This document shows positions 63,101-64,000 of a stretch of 64,000 nucleotides of DNA, piece by piece (the first letter of the stretch is position 1; each line of letters starts with the position of its first letter). The notes beneath the pieces were generated by a model. The model saw only the letters and a list, made by a program, of their open reading frames with translations. It searched no databases and was not told the origin of the DNA. Source of the DNA: Pleurotus djamor (taxonomy: Eukaryota > Basidiomycota > Agaricomycetes > Agaricales > Pleurotaceae); NCBI GenBank assembly GCA_029747585.1, contig JAPEVF010000224.1:1-64000 (forward strand), given 5' to 3'. The position numbers and the translations under genes are program-made.

Positions 63101-63385
63101 TGAGCAAGAAGGCGAGCTCGTTGATGGGAAAGCAAAACTTCGGTCTGTGCGTCTTCGGTGGCAATAACAGGCATCAACCAATCAACGTCTCGCTGACGTC
63201 ATACTTAGATCCCCGAAGCCGTCAGCTACTTCCTCCCTCCTACTCGACTGGCCAACAGAGCTCCTCGGCGACGACTCACTTAGCAGCTCACTACACAAGG
63301 GAGTTTTATCCGTCGTTTCTCATTGAGCTATGCCCATACCCTCTCAATTCGAGCCGTGCAGGAATTTGTTATCCATTTTTATTCT
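60173..63385. other. Gene-poor stretch
   Basis: No supported gene. On the minus strand, pieces such as MRREKWENAN/EEERREIWEY (61730-61590, joined by a GT-AG intron), GYMLLELAGALHTHITDEACK (near 61525) and a hydrophobic SLLSPLVNLILEMG (near 61000) look coding-like but have no family and no complete chain. Frames at 62912-63489 (plus) and 62941-63177 (minus) are unassigned. Confidence 0.3.
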
Positions 63386-64000
63386 TCAATTTTGAACAAA
63401 TTTTGAGTCGACTCGACCGCGATTCAGACCATGAAACCTCCAACGAAATCGACGTTCTTCCACGTATCCCGTGTAACTACATGCGATGATAAGGGTGAGA
63501 TAGGCATATATCATGATGTGTGTATAGGTTTCCGATAGCAAGATCGCATTCTTCCAACTCATGAACTCGACCACTCGCATCAGCCTCAGGTTCTGCGCCG
63601 CAATCTCGCGCTCAAGCTGTGCCTTGGAATTACCGCCTACTTCTCTTCTCGTATCGTATCAACTGATGGTCGATTAAGGGCTCATACCCCCCGCGTCGTA
63701 CGTGCCCTCTCCCTCTACTCTAGCGATCCTTTTGACTATGAAAGGCTGTATGAATATTTCAGGAAGTGTGAGCATGTAGATCAACCATACGACCGCAACA
63801 CGAACAAGATTTATCCCTTTCCTCGCATCGTTGAAATCTCGTCTCGTGACAACGATCAACCGACGTCCAGACAGTGAAACTTGGTTTGCTTGGGCTTCGG
63901 TCGTTACGCTAATGTATTGACCGTAAGCATCTGAACAGCTTGTTGCCTGTTGACGGCTTCAACTTCTCGATCAACGACCTCCTGGACCTTGTGGAGGGTA
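63386..64000 (-). CDS. Unidentified protein with a membrane segment, 3' part, leaves the window
   Basis: Exons 63930-63688 and 63636-63386 join through a 51-nt GT-AG intron (GTATGA...AGTAG) and keep frame: ...TYDAGG|GNSKAQLEREIAAQNL.... The visible 165 residues contain SLSGRRLIVVTRRDFNDA, a hydrophobic segment (NLVRVAVVWLIYMLTLPEIF), a short amphipathic helix (AQLEREIAAQNLRLM) and a second hydrophobic stretch (IMIYAYLTLIIACSY). The stop is followed closely by AATAAA. Further exons probably lie beyond 64000; the frame at the very edge (KVQEVVDREVEAV) may be intron or exon. Family not recognised. Confidence 0.4.

Noticed and set aside
1..64000. CRISPR arrays, operons, prokaryotic promoters or ribosome-binding sites
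   Set aside because: The window is intron-rich eukaryotic DNA; no regularly spaced repeat array was seen.
1..64000. tRNA or rRNA genes
   Set aside because: I looked for B-box-like GGTTCGAATCC and rRNA motifs by eye and found none that fold convincingly. A dedicated scan was not possible.
63930..64000. Another F-box gene starting at the right edge (QEVVDREVEAV)
   Set aside because: The expected LKTRRN and F-box text does not follow; the frame continues into a stop, and the stretch may be an intron.

Overview
The window is nuclear DNA of a filamentous basidiomycete, most likely an Agaricomycete. The evidence is short GT-AG introns (about 47-70 nt) that split almost every gene, a set of F-box proteins of the agaricomycete type (an N-terminal helix ending in a TRRN-like motif, then an F-box-like domain ending in a VCxHWRxVA motif and a leucine-rich tail), a Zn2Cys6 regulator of the GE-V/I-SCAECRRLK type, a secreted cyanovirin-N lectin and a multi-pass membrane protein of an expanded basidiomycete family. 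Splice models below were built by hand from reading frames, splice sites and family motifs. No search was run.

Layout. 0-1.5 kb: 3' halves of two divergent genes, a PQ-loop membrane protein (-) and an SRAP/HMCES abasic-site protein (+), meeting at an N-rich join where both 5' halves are missing. 2.2-3.7 kb: an AGC-like protein kinase homologue with degraded catalytic motifs (-). 4.6-6.2 kb: a terminal-inverted-repeat element. 6.5-20.1 kb: four F-box genes, all on the minus strand, separated by long gene-poor stretches. 23.7-24.8 kb: the membrane protein (+). 25.2-29.5 kb: a 16-exon Zn2Cys6 transcription factor (-). 35.5-36.8 kb: a protein with a CCHC zinc-binding motif near each end (+). 38.8-44.8 kb: two more F-box genes (+), with a decayed partial copy of the transcription factor between them. 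47.4-49.3 kb: a second decayed copy. 51.1-53.0 kb: an aspartic protease with a likely GPI anchor (-), followed by an AT-rich terminal-inverted-repeat element (53.1-54.4 kb). A pair of inverted diverged repeats flanks these two. 57.8-59.5 kb: an F-box/LRR-like gene (+). 59.6-60.2 kb: the cyanovirin-N gene (-). 63.4-64 kb: the 3' part of an unidentified membrane protein gene (-) that leaves the window.

The genes do not form one pathway. The theme is a fast-evolving accessory region: an F-box family that shares an odd gene structure (the start codon alone forms the coding part of exon 1 in all six full members), segmental copies of a transcription factor in decay, and non-autonomous transposons. 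Several single Ns sit directly after homopolymer runs and break frames that close when the N is removed, so some apparent lesions are assembly artefacts.
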